Source: Macrococcus capreoli
GTDB taxonomy: Bacteria; Bacillota; Bacilli; Staphylococcales; Staphylococcaceae
Reading direction: 5' to 3'
Assembly: GCF_025628935.1 (NCBI RefSeq)
Contig: NZ_JAOTIS010000013.1
Location: forward strand, 1 to 64,000
DNA: 64,000 bases
A program made the translations under genes and the position numbers. Under the pieces are notes generated by a model that was not told the origin of the DNA, did not search any database, and saw nothing but the letters and a program-made list of their open reading frames with translations. Below are positions 44,082 through 54,936 of the stretch, piece by piece; position 1 is the stretch's first letter, and the number at the start of each line of letters is the position of its first letter.

Positions 44082-45398
44082 TTAAATGATTGGTTTTCCT
44101 GTCTTGGCGCTCTCGACCATACGTTCACCAAGTTGCTCAAAGAAGTCTTCATTCGACTCACTTTGTTTCAAGCGACGCAAAAAACGTTCTGTGAAATCAT
44201 TGCTATCCGTAAATAAATTACGCAGTTGCCAAACCATTTCTAATTCTTTCTTATCCAGTAACAACTCTTCCTTACGTGTCGAGCTACGACGAATATCAAT
44301 CGCAGGGTACACACGCTTTTCAGCTAACTTTCTATCAAGCGTAAGCTCCATGTTACCCGTACCTTTGAATTCTTCATAAATCATGTCATCCATACGTGAG
44401 CCCGTTTCAACTAATGCAGTCGATAAAATCGTTAAACTACCACCTGCTTCAATGTTACGTGCAGCACCGAAGAATGCTTTCGGACGATGTAAACTTGCTG
44501 GATCTAAACCACCTGATAACGTACGGCCACTTGGCGGAATGACTAAGTTATACGCACGTGCAAGACGTGTAATAGAATCCATTAAGATAATAACATCTTC
44601 ACCAAGCTCGACTAAACGCTTCGCACGTTCTAACAATAACTCAGCCACTTTCACGTGGTGTTCTGGTGGCTCATCAAATGTTGAATGCACAACTTCAGCT
44701 GCTTCAACTGAACGTTCTAAATCCGTTACCTCTTCAGGACGTTCGCCGACGAGTAAGATGAACAACTTCGCTTCTGGATGATTAACACAAATTGCGTTGG
44801 CAATTTCTTTTAATAATGATGTCTTACCGGCTTTCGGTGGCGCGACAATCATACCACGCTGGCCGAAACCAATCGGCGACACTAAATCCATAATACGCGT
44901 TGAATAATTCGTCTTTGTTGTTTCAAGGCGTATACGTTTATCCGGATATAACGGTGTTAATGCCTGGAAGTGAGGACGTTTCTTTACTTCTTCTGCATTT
45001 TGGTCGTTAACAAAGTCAACTTGTAGTAAACCATAATATTTTTCATTTTCTTTCGGTTTACGTACTTTTCCAGTTACTTTATCACCTTTTTTAATTTCGA
45101 AACGGCGAATTTGACTTGCAGAGATATAAATATCCTTCTCACCTTTAGAATAGTTAACTGTTCTTAAGAATCCGTAACCATCTGGTTGAATATCATCTAA
45201 TATCCCTTCCATGTAATAATTGCCATCTTTCTCCATTTGCTTCTCCATAATGGCAAGGACAAGCTCTTTTTTATTTAATTTACTGTAATTAACTAAACCA
45301 AGCTCTTTTGCTCTTGTCGTTAATGCTTTTGTCGTGTGATTTTTATATAATTCGTGAAAAGACTCATACTGAGGGCTTGTTCTCACTTTTTCTACCAT
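44082..45398 (-). CDS. rho: Transcription termination factor Rho
   Basis: A 438-aa hexameric helicase. The N-terminal SAP-like and cold-shock RNA-binding domains (GNYYMEGILDDIQPDGYGFLR) precede the ATPase with APPKAGKTSLLKEIA. The start at 45398 gives the same length and N-terminal alignment as S. aureus Rho; a longer frame runs to 45440. The ribosome site is weak (GGTG). Confidence 0.95.
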   Translation of the reverse strand: MVEKVRTSPQYESFHELYKNHTTKALTTRAKELGLVNYSKLNKKELVLAIMEKQMEKDGNYYMEGILDDIQPDGYGFLRTVNYSKGEKDIYISASQIRRFEIKKGDKVTGKVRKPKENEKYYGLLQVDFVNDQNAEEVKKRPHFQALTPLYPDKRIRLETTKTNYSTRIMDLVSPIGFGQRGMIVAPPKAGKTSLLKEIANAICVNHPEAKLFILLVGERPEEVTDLERSVEAAEVVHSTFDEPPEHHVKVAELLLERAKRLVELGEDVIILMDSITRLARAYNLVIPPSGRTLSGGLDPASLHRPKAFFGAARNIEAGGSLTILSTALVETGSRMDDMIYEEFKGTGNMELTLDRKLAEKRVYPAIDIRRSSTRKEELLLDKKELEMVWQLRNLFTDSNDFTERFLRRLKQSESNEDFFEQLGERMVESAKTGKPII

Positions 45399-45529
45399 TT
45401 CAACACCCATTTCTAATTTATTTAAATGATTAAACTGCATGTATTCGTTTTGGAAAATTCAAAAAGAAAAGACAGAAGAATATAAGAGGATTATCAATTG
45501 ATAGTTTAGCACGTTTTTAACAAAAGAAA

Positions 45530-45553
45530 AAGCTTGAGTATTTACCCAAGCTT
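45530..45553 (-). terminator. Terminator after glpX
   Basis: AAGCTTG/CAAGCTT stem followed by TTTTCTTTTG on the minus strand, between glpX and rho. Confidence 0.75.
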
Positions 45554-45561
45554 AAAAGACA

Positions 45562-46539
45562 TTATATTGTTGCTTCTTTATTGATTACTAAACCTGGTTT
45601 CTTATCAAGGCTATGACGTCCTTGAATGAAACGTACAGTTCCTGATTTCGCACGCATTACTAATGAGTGTGTTTCAGCATATCCACCTTTAAATTGCACA
45701 CCCTTCATTAACTCACCATCTGTTACCGCAGTTGCAGCAAAGATTGCATCGTCACCTTTTACCATATCATCTAATTGCAATACTGTATTCGGCTCAATTC
45801 CCATCTTACGACAACGTTCTTCCTGTTCAGCGTCTTCTGGTAATAAAATACCTTGGAAGTCTCCACCTAACGCTTTAATACCTACTGCTGCAATCACACC
45901 TTCAGGCGCACCACCTGATCCAAATAATATATCAACCCCAGTGAAGTCAAATGCTGTATTAATCGCACCAGCTACGTCACCATGTTCGATTAATTTAATA
46001 CGCGCACCCGCTTCACGGATTTCTTTAATAATGCCTGCATGACGTTCACGATTTAATAACGTTGCAGTCACGTCTGAAATATCTTTACCTTTCGCTTTCG
46101 CTACTGCGTGTAAGTTTTCAGTGACTGATTTAGAAATATCAACGACACCGACACAATCAGGCCCGACAGCAATCTTCTCCATATACATATCTGGTGCATG
46201 TAACAACGTCCCTCTGTCACCAACTGCAAGTACAGTCATCGCATTCCACGAACCTTCTGCAACTAATGTTGTTCCTTCTAATGGGTCTACCGCGATATCA
46301 ATTTGAGGACCTTCCTTCGTCCCTAATTCTTCGCCAATATATAACATTGGTGCTTCGTCCATTTCACCTTCACCAATGACAACGACACCGTCCATAGGAA
46401 TAGTGTCAAATACTTCACGCATTGCAGTCGTCGCCGCGCCATCCGCTTCATTCTTTAACCCTTTACCTACCCAACGTGCACTTTTAAGCGCTGCCGCTTC
46501 AGTCACTCTGACTAATTCCATCGATAAACTACGTTCCAT
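45562..46539 (-). CDS. glpX: Class II fructose-1,6-bisphosphatase
   Basis: A 325-aa GlpX enzyme of gluconeogenesis. Signatures are [18 protein letters not shown] and [12 protein letters not shown] (metal and substrate sites), with [15 protein letters not shown] later. The start at 46539 has AGGAGA eight bases upstream; an ATG two codons earlier is too close. Its place between rho and murZ is the Bacillus arrangement. Confidence 0.95.
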   Translation of the reverse strand: MERSLSMELVRVTEAAALKSARWVGKGLKNEADGAATTAMREVFDTIPMDGVVVIGEGEMDEAPMLYIGEELGTKEGPQIDIAVDPLEGTTLVAEGSWNAMTVLAVGDRGTLLHAPDMYMEKIAVGPDCVGVVDISKSVTENLHAVAKAKGKDISDVTATLLNRERHAGIIKEIREAGARIKLIEHGDVAGAINTAFDFTGVDILFGSGGAPEGVIAAVGIKALGGDFQGILLPEDAEQEERCRKMGIEPNTVLQLDDMVKGDDAIFAATAVTDGELMKGVQFKGGYAETHSLVMRAKSGTVRFIQGRHSLDKKPGLVINKEATI

Positions 46540-46651
46540 AAACATTCTCCTCTTTGCATTAGATATGTAACATCGTTATTAGTATAACACATTAAAGCAT
46601 TATGAGTACCATTAGTTGTCATATGTTCTTATATTTCAGCATATAAAAAAA

Positions 46652-46673
46652 GAAGGCATCATAAATTGCCTTC
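46652..46673 (-). terminator. Terminator after the HxlR-type gene
   Basis: GAAGGCA/TGCCTTC stem followed by seven T on the minus strand. It overlaps nothing but the 3' edge of the coding region's trailer. Confidence 0.78.
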
Positions 46674-46675
46674 CT

Positions 46676-47005
46676 TTAAGCTTTCTTCTCATCTAATTCC
46701 AAATGTTGTTGCGCCCATTCTTCGATTGGGTGCATCGCTTCAGATAATGCATAACCTTTATCTGTCAAAACATACTTAATAGATAACGGCGTCGTTGATA
46801 CGACTTTCTTTTCAACTAATCCCCATTCAGCCAATTCGCTGAGCTTCAAACTTAACGCACGTGGCGTAATTGATTTCAAGTCACGTTTCATATCAGAAAA
46901 ATGCGCAGAACGATCTTCAGAACGTGATAAATAGTTTATAAGTAAGCCATTCCAGCTGCGACCAAGTATCTTAAATGTTTCTTCTAAATACGGACAAATT
47001 TCCAT
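46676..47005 (-). CDS. HxlR-family transcriptional regulator
   Basis: A 109-aa winged-helix protein: CPYLEETFKILGRSWNGLLINYL at the start (family-typical Cys5), recognition region in TPRALSLKLSELAEWGLVEKKV. HxlR regulators often sense reactive aldehydes or redox stress through the N-terminal cysteine; the target here is unknown. AGAGGTGAG precedes ATG at 47005. Inserted between glpX and murZ, each with its own terminator. Confidence 0.88.
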   Translation of the reverse strand: MEICPYLEETFKILGRSWNGLLINYLSRSEDRSAHFSDMKRDLKSITPRALSLKLSELAEWGLVEKKVVSTTPLSIKYVLTDKGYALSEAMHPIEEWAQQHLELDEKKA

Positions 47006-47080
47006 ATTGCTCACCTCTTTTATATTCATAGTGTACAACGATATAAAAAATATATCAACTATAAAATTTATATAATAGAA

Positions 47081-47102
47081 AAAAACGGCCTGCGCCGTTT
47101 TT
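47081..47102 (-). terminator. Terminator after murZ
   Basis: AAAAACGGC/GCCGTTTTT stem with a CAGG-type loop and a T-run on the minus strand. Confidence 0.82.
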
Positions 47103-47107
47103 CATAT

Positions 47108-48367
47108 TTATTCGATTGTCTCACGCCAAATATCTGCACCAAGTGCTTTTAACTTCTCAACGATACCGCTATAACCACGGTCGATATGTCTTACATTGTA
47201 TACTGTTGTCACGCCTTCAGCTGCAAGTCCAGCAATCACTAAACAAGCGCCTGCTCTCAAGTCGCTCGCTGCAACTTCAGCACCTGACAATTTAGACGGT
47301 TTAATCACTGCAGTACCACCAGATTCAGTTATATCACCACTCATACGTGATAATTCATCAACATGTTTAAATCGCGCTGGATAAATTGTATCTGTAATCG
47401 TACTTTGTCCATTTGCCATAAATAAAAGTGGCGTAAATGGTTGTTGTAAATCCGTCGCAAATCCAGGATACACATTTGTCGTAATCGTCACCGGATTATA
47501 CTTTGCAGGTTTAGAGATTAGCGCTTTGTCTTCTCCAATTTGTACATTAACGCCCATTTCTTTTAACTTCGCAGTTAAAGGTTCCATATGTAATGGGATA
47601 ATATTCTCGATTAATACTTCCTCACCCATCATTGCAGCAGCACACATATATGTTCCTGCTTCAATGCGGTCCGGGATAATTGTGTGTGTTGTGCCATGAA
47701 GTGATTCAACACCTTCAATTTTTAAAGTATCTGTACCAGCGCCACGAATTTTAGCACCCATATTATTTAATAATGTAGCAACATCAACGATTTCAGGCTC
47801 TTTCGCTGCATTCTCAATCACAGTCTTGCCTTTCGCCATTGAAGCTGCAAGCATAATATTAATGGTTGCACCAACAGAAACTACATCTAAGAATATTTTT
47901 GCACCTTTAAGTTCTTGTGCTTCTAAGTACATACCACCCGCTTCATTCGTAACGGTTGCACCTAACGCTTCAAATCCTTTAATATGCTGATCAATTGGAC
48001 GTGGTCCTAATGGGCATCCACCAGGTAATCCAATCACACATTTCTTAAACTTACCTAACATTGCACCCATCATATAATATGATGCGCGTAATGATTGTAC
48101 TTTATGATTAGGAAGTGGCATATTCACAGCATTCGAAGGATCGACTGTTAATTTATCGCCATCTAAAGTTGTCGTTATATTTAAATCTTCTAATAAGCTC
48201 ATTAAAGTTACAACATCTGAAATTTCTGGTAAACCTTCTAATGTAACTGGACTATTTGCCATTAAAGTTGCCGGAATTAAAGCAACAGCACTATTTTTAG
48301 CTCCACTGATTTGAACTGATCCTTTAAGAGGATGACCACCTCTTATTTTAATTACTTCTTCTGACAT
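47108..48367 (-). CDS. murZ: UDP-N-acetylglucosamine 1-carboxyvinyltransferase (MurZ/MurA2)
   Basis: A 419-aa second MurA paralogue. Catalytic Cys118 lies in [15 protein letters not shown]. Low-G+C Gram-positives usually keep two copies; this one is the fba-linked MurZ. AAAGGAG precedes ATG. Confidence 0.95.
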   Translation of the reverse strand: MSEEVIKIRGGHPLKGSVQISGAKNSAVALIPATLMANSPVTLEGLPEISDVVTLMSLLEDLNITTTLDGDKLTVDPSNAVNMPLPNHKVQSLRASYYMMGAMLGKFKKCVIGLPGGCPLGPRPIDQHIKGFEALGATVTNEAGGMYLEAQELKGAKIFLDVVSVGATINIMLAASMAKGKTVIENAAKEPEIVDVATLLNNMGAKIRGAGTDTLKIEGVESLHGTTHTIIPDRIEAGTYMCAAAMMGEEVLIENIIPLHMEPLTAKLKEMGVNVQIGEDKALISKPAKYNPVTITTNVYPGFATDLQQPFTPLLFMANGQSTITDTIYPARFKHVDELSRMSGDITESGGTAVIKPSKLSGAEVAASDLRAGACLVIAGLAAEGVTTVYNVRHIDRGYSGIVEKLKALGADIWRETIE

Positions 48368-48512
48368 AGTTGTACTCCTTTAACTTTTATCACACACGTT
48401 TATCTTACAAATGTCTATTATTTTCTATTATAAACTAATTCATTTTATTATTGCAAAAAATAAAAAGCATGAAGTCAAATATAAAGGACAGGGTAAAATT
48501 AGTCAAGAAAAA

Positions 48513-48541
48513 AAGACCAATGCACTAAGTGCATCAGTCTT
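48513..48541 (-). terminator. Terminator after fba
   Basis: AGACTGATGCACT/AGTGCATTGGTCT stem with a seven-T run on the minus strand. Confidence 0.85.
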
Positions 48542-48556
48542 TCGTTGTTGCGTGAA

Positions 48557-49414
48557 TTACGCTTTATTTGAAGTACCGAATTCTCTAATTTTACCGATAA
48601 CAGTCGCTTTAATTGCTTCACGTGCTGGTCCTAAGTATTTACGTGGATCGTAAACTTCAGCATCATTGTTTAATGTTTCACGAACTGCTTTAGCAGAAGC
48701 GATTTGGTTTTCAGTATTTACGTTGATTTTAGCTGTTCCTAAAGAAATTGATTTCACGATATCTTTCGTTGGGATACCAGTACCACCGTGTAATACTAAT
48801 GGTAAACCAGTTTCTTTACCGATTTCTTCCATTTCTTTGAATCCTAAGTTTGGTTCACCTTTGTAAGGACCATGAACTGAACCTAATGCTGGCGCTAAGC
48901 AGTCGATACCAGTTTTCTCAACTAATTCCTTACACTCAGCTGCATCTGCGTATACTACACCGTCAGATACTACGTCGTCTTCTTGTCCACCAACACGACC
49001 TAATTCTGCTTCAACAGAAACACCTTTAGAATGTGCGTATTCAACAACTTTGCTAGTAATTTCAACGTTCTCTTCAAATGAATGATGTGAAGCATCGATC
49101 ATAACAGAAGTAAATCCAGCGTCAATCGCAGCTTTACAGTTTTCGAAGCTTGAACCGTGATCTAAATGAATAGCTACAGGAACAGTGATGTTCATGTCTT
49201 TCATTAAACCTTCAACCATCTTCACTACTGTGTAGAAGCCACCCATATATTTAGCAGCACCTTCAGAAACACCTAAAATAACTGGAGCGTTCTCTTCTTG
49301 TGATGCACCTAAGATTGCTTGAGTGTACTCAAGGTTGTTAAGGTTGTATTGACCAACAGCATAACCACCTTCTTTTGCTTTGATTAACATTTCTTTCATA
49401 GAAACTAATGGCAT
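48557..49414 (-). CDS. fba: Class II fructose-bisphosphate aldolase
   Basis: A 285-aa zinc aldolase: zinc ligands in [16 protein letters not shown] and [10 protein letters not shown], and [15 protein letters not shown] in the phosphate-binding region. AAGGAGG precedes ATG. Together with glpX it covers both directions of the FBP node. Confidence 0.97.
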   Translation of the reverse strand: MPLVSMKEMLIKAKEGGYAVGQYNLNNLEYTQAILGASQEENAPVILGVSEGAAKYMGGFYTVVKMVEGLMKDMNITVPVAIHLDHGSSFENCKAAIDAGFTSVMIDASHHSFEENVEITSKVVEYAHSKGVSVEAELGRVGGQEDDVVSDGVVYADAAECKELVEKTGIDCLAPALGSVHGPYKGEPNLGFKEMEEIGKETGLPLVLHGGTGIPTKDIVKSISLGTAKINVNTENQIASAKAVRETLNNDAEVYDPRKYLGPAREAIKATVIGKIREFGTSNKA

Positions 49415-49505
49415 GGATAAAATCCTCCTTGTTTGTGCTTAAGCACTATTTTTATAACGTTAGTATAGCATTTCGCATAATGAAATGCATGCTTTTAGGC
49501 CTCAA

Positions 49506-49853
49506 TTATGCGTACTTTTGTGCAATGTTCAAAACTTCGTCAATTGTAAACGGCTTCATTAAAACACCCGTCGCACCTTTTGACTTGATTGTCTGAACTT
49601 CTTCGTCTGTCTGAAATGCTGAGATGAGATAAACGGGAATATCTGAGAATGTTCGAATTTGATTTAGCGTTGCTTCACCAGACAACACCGGCATTTTTCT
49701 GTCCAGAAATACAATGTCATATTGTTGATTGCGTATCATCGATAACGCTTGTTCCCCGTTTTCAGCAAGAGTTGTATCGTAACCTTTTAAATTAAATATT
49801 TCCTGTAATAATAAGCGAATATTAAGTTCATCGTCTACTACTAATATTTTCAT
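49506..49853 (-). CDS. Spo0F-like single-domain response regulator
   Basis: A 115-aa receiver domain without output domain. ILVVDDELNIRLLLQEIFNLKGY matches B. subtilis Spo0F closely. The phosphoacceptor is Asp51 in IVFLDRKMP, and the conserved lysine is in LMKPFTIDEV. Its position between fba and ywjG is that of spo0F. The family it belongs to does not sporulate, so its partner kinase and use are unknown. Confidence 0.88.
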   Translation of the reverse strand: MKILVVDDELNIRLLLQEIFNLKGYDTTLAENGEQALSMIRNQQYDIVFLDRKMPVLSGEATLNQIRTFSDIPVYLISAFQTDEEVQTIKSKGATGVLMKPFTIDEVLNIAQKYA

Positions 49854-49915
49854 ATAATACTTTCCCTTCGTATATGATATGATATGTTGTAACGATTTTA
49901 GAAAGAAGGATGGCT

Positions 49916-50410
49916 ATGCTTAAAATATTAAGTACACAACTCAATGGTATCTTTAAAAAAATAGATAATCAAGAGATGGAATTAGATATTGCCGGTCGAT
50001 TGTTGGCACAAGCTGTTGTTGGTGAAGGTTGTATTTATGTGAAAGGTTTCGGCGATTTAAAATGTTTCGAAGACTTTGTTGTCAATAGTAAAGAAAGCTT
50101 ATTCGATGCGCAAGTGTATATTTCAGATGCTATCGTTGACTCAACTGATCGTGTCCTTGTTATGAGTGATACATATGATGAAAGTACAGCTGAATTTGTC
50201 GATAGTTTAGAAACGCGCAATATTGATTACGTATTAGTTTGCAATAAACACGACGATATTACTGCGATGAATTATATCGACTTAAGCACTCCACGCGCAA
50301 TTGTACCAACAGAAGACTTCAGCCGTATCATTACACCACATGTTATGGCAATGAACTATATTTATTATGCGATTTATAGTGTGATGCACGAGATGCTGGT
50401 TGAGGAGTAG
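49916..50410 (+). CDS. ywjG: DUF2529 family protein (YwjG)
   Basis: A 164-aa protein with a SIS-like alpha/beta pattern, ILSTQLNGIFKKIDNQEMELDIAGRLLAQAV at the start. It is the DUF2529/YwjG family by sequence and by position between spo0F and pyrG. The ATG at 49916 is preferred because AGAAGG is properly spaced; an ATG two codons earlier touches the ribosome site. The function is unknown. It is one of few plus-strand genes here. Confidence 0.84.
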   Translation: MLKILSTQLNGIFKKIDNQEMELDIAGRLLAQAVVGEGCIYVKGFGDLKCFEDFVVNSKESLFDAQVYISDAIVDSTDRVLVMSDTYDESTAEFVDSLETRNIDYVLVCNKHDDITAMNYIDLSTPRAIVPTEDFSRIITPHVMAMNYIYYAIYSVMHEMLVEE

Positions 50411-50445
50411 GGTTTAATATAACTGCAACGATTTTAAAAAGCGAC

Positions 50446-50601
50446 GTGTCCATTAACTACACGATAATGGACATGTCATACATTATTTCTTCGTTTTTCT
50501 TGGCCACTTGTCCATTAACTACACGATAATGGACATGTCGCACATTATTTCCTCGTTTTTCTTGGCCACTTGTCCATTAACTACACGATAATGGACATGT
50601 C
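50446..50601. repeat. Three-copy 62-bp tandem palindromic repeat
   Basis: Palindromes TGTCCATTA-ACTACACGA-TAATGGACA begin at 50447, 50509 and 50571, exactly 62 bp apart. The 31-bp intervening blocks are also near-identical (CATTATTTCYTCG, TTTTTCTTGGCCACT). It lies between convergent ywjG and the NERD gene, and is related to the pair at 25764-25852. Confidence 0.92.
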
Positions 50602-50626
50602 ATCTAAGCGTAGCCATACCCAAGTA

Positions 50627-51517
50627 CTAAAACCAATACATTCTAGCACGTTTATCACCACTGTAATGACAATACTTCTTCAGCGCACGCTGAACTGTCT
50701 TCTTGTCACACCCGCTCCACGCCGCTATTTCCTGGATTTTGAATGGTGCATTCTTTAATATCCACATCTGTCTTGCACATTCGGTAATATAATCTGATTT
50801 CGCCATCTTTCTCTCACACACACAAACGACAGTTTTCCGATTTGGTAAGACTGTTACTCTCCCGTATCGTTTACATTTAGGACACTTATAACCCTTACGT
50901 AACGATTCAAAATTGTAATATGCGAAACGGCGGACATCTGGATCATTTGCTTCAATTAAAGCACGAGCTAATCGATAATCCTCTTGTGTCGGTGGCCCGA
51001 GTTGTTTCAAATGATTAATAATATCATGTACTTGATTAGGAAATTTGATGCAACTATCGCCATTGAAATTCTTTAATCTGAAGGATTCGTTCACAAATAC
51101 AATTCGACTCTCATGATGATATCGATAGCCATTTCGCATCAAAAATTGAGATAAAATAATATCAGCACGTTTCAGCTGCGTCATGATTGTTTGATCCACA
51201 CTACCGTTCTCTTTCTTAAATAGTCCATCAATATATGTATAAATACCCGAATAATTCTTTACATCAAAATGATAAACAGTTCCTTCTCCTATCACCACAA
51301 AATCAAATTGAGCCTTACTCGATTCTTTTAATGTAATATCCCAAAGCTTCAATCCACCTGTCACTTCATTTAACAATTGATAAAAGTAATGCTCACCTTC
51401 ATAACCAAGTTGATAACCAAACAAAGTACGACCATCATCTTCACTTAATTTACACCTTCCATCAATATTCATTAAATAGCTGATCTTCCTATCTGGTTCG
51501 TGAAGTTTAAGAAACAT
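50627..51517 (-). CDS. NERD-domain protein with zinc ribbon and C-terminal helix-turn-helix
   Basis: A 296-aa protein. The NERD (nuclease-related) domain spans about residues 35-150, with GYEGEHYFYQLL, AQFDFVVIGEGTVYHFDVKNYSG as the nuclease-like core. A CPKC...CVC zinc ribbon follows at about 225-250 and a helix-turn-helix (IQEIAAWSGCDKKTVQRAL) ends the protein. GGAGGTG precedes ATG at 51517. I know no defined substrate. An inverted repeat lies upstream at 51565-51586. Confidence 0.85.
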   Translation of the reverse strand: MFLKLHEPDRKISYLMNIDGRCKLSEDDGRTLFGYQLGYEGEHYFYQLLNEVTGGLKLWDITLKESSKAQFDFVVIGEGTVYHFDVKNYSGIYTYIDGLFKKENGSVDQTIMTQLKRADIILSQFLMRNGYRYHHESRIVFVNESFRLKNFNGDSCIKFPNQVHDIINHLKQLGPPTQEDYRLARALIEANDPDVRRFAYYNFESLRKGYKCPKCKRYGRVTVLPNRKTVVCVCERKMAKSDYITECARQMWILKNAPFKIQEIAAWSGCDKKTVQRALKKYCHYSGDKRARMYWF

Positions 51518-51564
51518 ATTACACCTCCTATAATCAAATTTACAACAACGATAAACTAAAATCA

Positions 51565-51586
51565 ATAGTTAACAAAAGTTAACTAT
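51565..51586. promoter_or_regulatory. Inverted repeat upstream of the NERD gene
   Basis: Arms ATAGTTAAC and GTTAACTAT are perfect with a 4-bp centre. They lie just upstream of a possible promoter TTGATT-17 bp-TAAATT on the minus strand. An operator is plausible. Confidence 0.45.
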
Positions 51587-51600
51587 AATCCTACAAAAAA

Positions 51601-51621
51601 AGACCACCTTAAAGGCGGTCT
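51601..51621 (-). terminator. Terminator after pyrG
   Basis: AGACCGCCTTT/AAGGTGGTCT stem followed by six or more T on the minus strand. Confidence 0.82.
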
Positions 51622-51632
51622 CGATAATATTA

Positions 51633-53234
<1,602 letters not shown>

Positions 53235-53258
53235 TTACCTCCTAGAAAAAATAAAAAA

Positions 53259-53290
53259 GCACTCCGTTTGCCAAAAGCAAAGGGAGCGCA
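53259..53290 (-). terminator. pyrG leader attenuator
   Basis: GCGCTCCCTTTGC/GCAAACGGAGTGC stem followed by TTTTTTATTTTTTC on the minus strand, before the pyrG ribosome site. Its 5' arm contains CTCCCTTT, able to pair with a G-extended transcript start. Confidence 0.85.
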
Positions 53291-53317
53291 TAAGTTTATA
53301 CGTTCGTCCTAATTAAA

Positions 53318-53360
53318 GGAGCCCAAGTAAAATAATAATCATTTTTTGCTCGAATGTCAA
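53318..53360 (-). promoter_or_regulatory. pyrG promoter and reiterative start site
   Basis: Minus strand: TTGACA (53355-53360), 17-bp spacer, TATTAT (53332-53337), then seven bases to GGGCTCC beginning at 53324. This start sequence is the one on which B. subtilis RNA polymerase adds extra G residues when CTP is low. Confidence 0.85.
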
Positions 53361-53366
53361 CTGAGA

Positions 53367-53891
53367 TTATAATTCTTCCTCTTCTTCTTCATCTTCGAAA
53401 TCATCGTCTTCTTCGTCAAATTCATCCGCTTCAACGACTAATCCAGCTTCTTCTAGTTCGTCTTCAACGTCTTCGTCTTCAGCATCTACATTTTCTTCGT
53501 CTTCACTGTCGATGACTAAGTCTAACTCATCTTCAACTTCATCTTCACCAAGTAATGCAATCTTCGGTGCATCTTCATCATCTTCATCAAGTACGTCAAA
53601 TTTCTGTACAGTTGGCGCGATCTTCTCTTCAATATCATCTACTGAATACCAGTCGCGAAGCCCCCACATATATTCGCCAGTTGATAAGAAACGACCATCT
53701 GTGTTTAAATCTGTGTAGAACTGAACAACGCGTGTTTCGATTTCTTCACTAGAATATTCACCAATGGCCTGGAATTCGTCGATAAGATCATAAAGGTTTA
53801 CTTCTTTACCTTTTTCAGTTAAGTACATATAAGCTAAGTCGATAAAAGAATTTTCGTCTATCATTTCTTTTGTATATTCAGAGATTTTCAT
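53367..53891 (-). CDS. rpoE: RNA polymerase delta subunit
   Basis: A 174-aa protein with an N-terminal folded HARE-HTH domain (about 1-90) and a C-terminal tail that is almost all Asp and Glu from residue 115 on, the hallmark of delta. It speeds RNA polymerase recycling and affects promoter choice by initiating-NTP level, which fits its position before pyrG. Confidence 0.97.
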   Translation of the reverse strand: MKISEYTKEMIDENSFIDLAYMYLTEKGKEVNLYDLIDEFQAIGEYSSEEIETRVVQFYTDLNTDGRFLSTGEYMWGLRDWYSVDDIEEKIAPTVQKFDVLDEDDEDAPKIALLGEDEVEDELDLVIDSEDEENVDAEDEDVEDELEEAGLVVEADEFDEEDDDFEDEEEEEEL

Positions 53892-53966
53892 TTTCTTCGT
53901 CCTTTCAAACTATGCTAGTTTAAGTTCACACTACATCATATCAAGAAAATGACCTCCAAAGCAAGG

Positions 53967-54782
53967 TTAATAACGAATTAATTTCGTTAAATAATTTGGA
54001 CGGTCTGAATCCATCGCCACAAAATTATTATTTAAATACACATCAATCAATGCATCAGGTACATCCGCTTCAATTTGCACAACTGCTTCATAATGTTTAC
54101 GTACAAACGTTGCAATTTGACGCAATACGTTCTCTCGAATCGTCTCCACATCTTCCTTAATATTCATCGCCTTTAAGACAGCCACTTTACCGTCTACAGT
54201 CAATTCCAACGTACCCACTTCATCTTCATCTTTTAACAGACGAACAATAGCATCATCTCGCACTAAACGTAATTTCGATACATATTTCGCATCTAAATCT
54301 AAGTAATACAAACGCTCTTTACCGATTGGTCCATTCGGATTTGTCGCTAAATGCATAAATCCGGCACGCTCATATAAGTTCCATGCCCCTTGATTCTCTG
54401 CATCAACAACTAAAAATAAATGTTCGAAATCCGGAAATACGCTTTGCGCGAATTCAGGAATATTCATCATGATTTCAGTTCCATACCCTTGACCTTGTAA
54501 TTTATTATTAATTGATAAACTACGGACGTACACAGCATTTACTGGCGTATCGTATCCTTCATGTTGATAATGTTGGTGTAATACGAAAAAGCCTACCACC
54601 TGATCATCGTGATTTAACACGATACACGGTCTACGGTTTGGATCATATAATCCTTCATCTAATACTTCTACCGGCAATGAAGAATAAATCATTTGTCTTT
54701 CTGTTAATTCGAACGCTTCCAGCTGTTCACGATATTCCTCTTTATATTGTACAATCTTAATTTGCGACCCTATGAATTCCAT
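53967..54782 (-). CDS. GNAT-family acetyltransferase with an extra C-terminal domain
   Basis: A 271-aa protein. The GNAT domain (about 1-155) contains VYVRSLSINNKLQGQGYGTEIM, the acetyl-CoA loop. The C-terminal 110 residues form a second conserved domain without a motif I recognise. A homologue sits at the same place in S. aureus. The substrate is unknown. GGAGG precedes ATG. Confidence 0.82.
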   Translation of the reverse strand: MEFIGSQIKIVQYKEEYREQLEAFELTERQMIYSSLPVEVLDEGLYDPNRRPCIVLNHDDQVVGFFVLHQHYQHEGYDTPVNAVYVRSLSINNKLQGQGYGTEIMMNIPEFAQSVFPDFEHLFLVVDAENQGAWNLYERAGFMHLATNPNGPIGKERLYYLDLDAKYVSKLRLVRDDAIVRLLKDEDEVGTLELTVDGKVAVLKAMNIKEDVETIRENVLRQIATFVRKHYEAVVQIEADVPDALIDVYLNNNFVAMDSDRPNYLTKLIRY

Positions 54783-54936
54783 ATTGTTGCCTCCATCAAA
54801 GTTGAATTTAATAATTTACTCAATATATACCCTGTTTCAAGAAAAATTATCACAAAATTTAAACAAAACTGTGAAACGACACAAACGGTAATGCAATATA
54901 GTATAATGACAAAAACAAATTAAATGAGGTAATCAT

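Noticed and set aside
50446-50601. CRISPR-like array
   Set aside because: The 31-bp spacing looks CRISPR-like, but the spacers are near-identical to each other, only three units exist and no cas gene is in the window. It is a tandem repeat.
53512-53752. Plus-strand Ser/His-rich reading frames opposite rpoE
   Set aside because: They are the complement of the Asp/Glu-rich tail of RpoE, with no ribosome site. The same holds for other long opposite-strand frames inside atpA, murF, pyrG and ddl.
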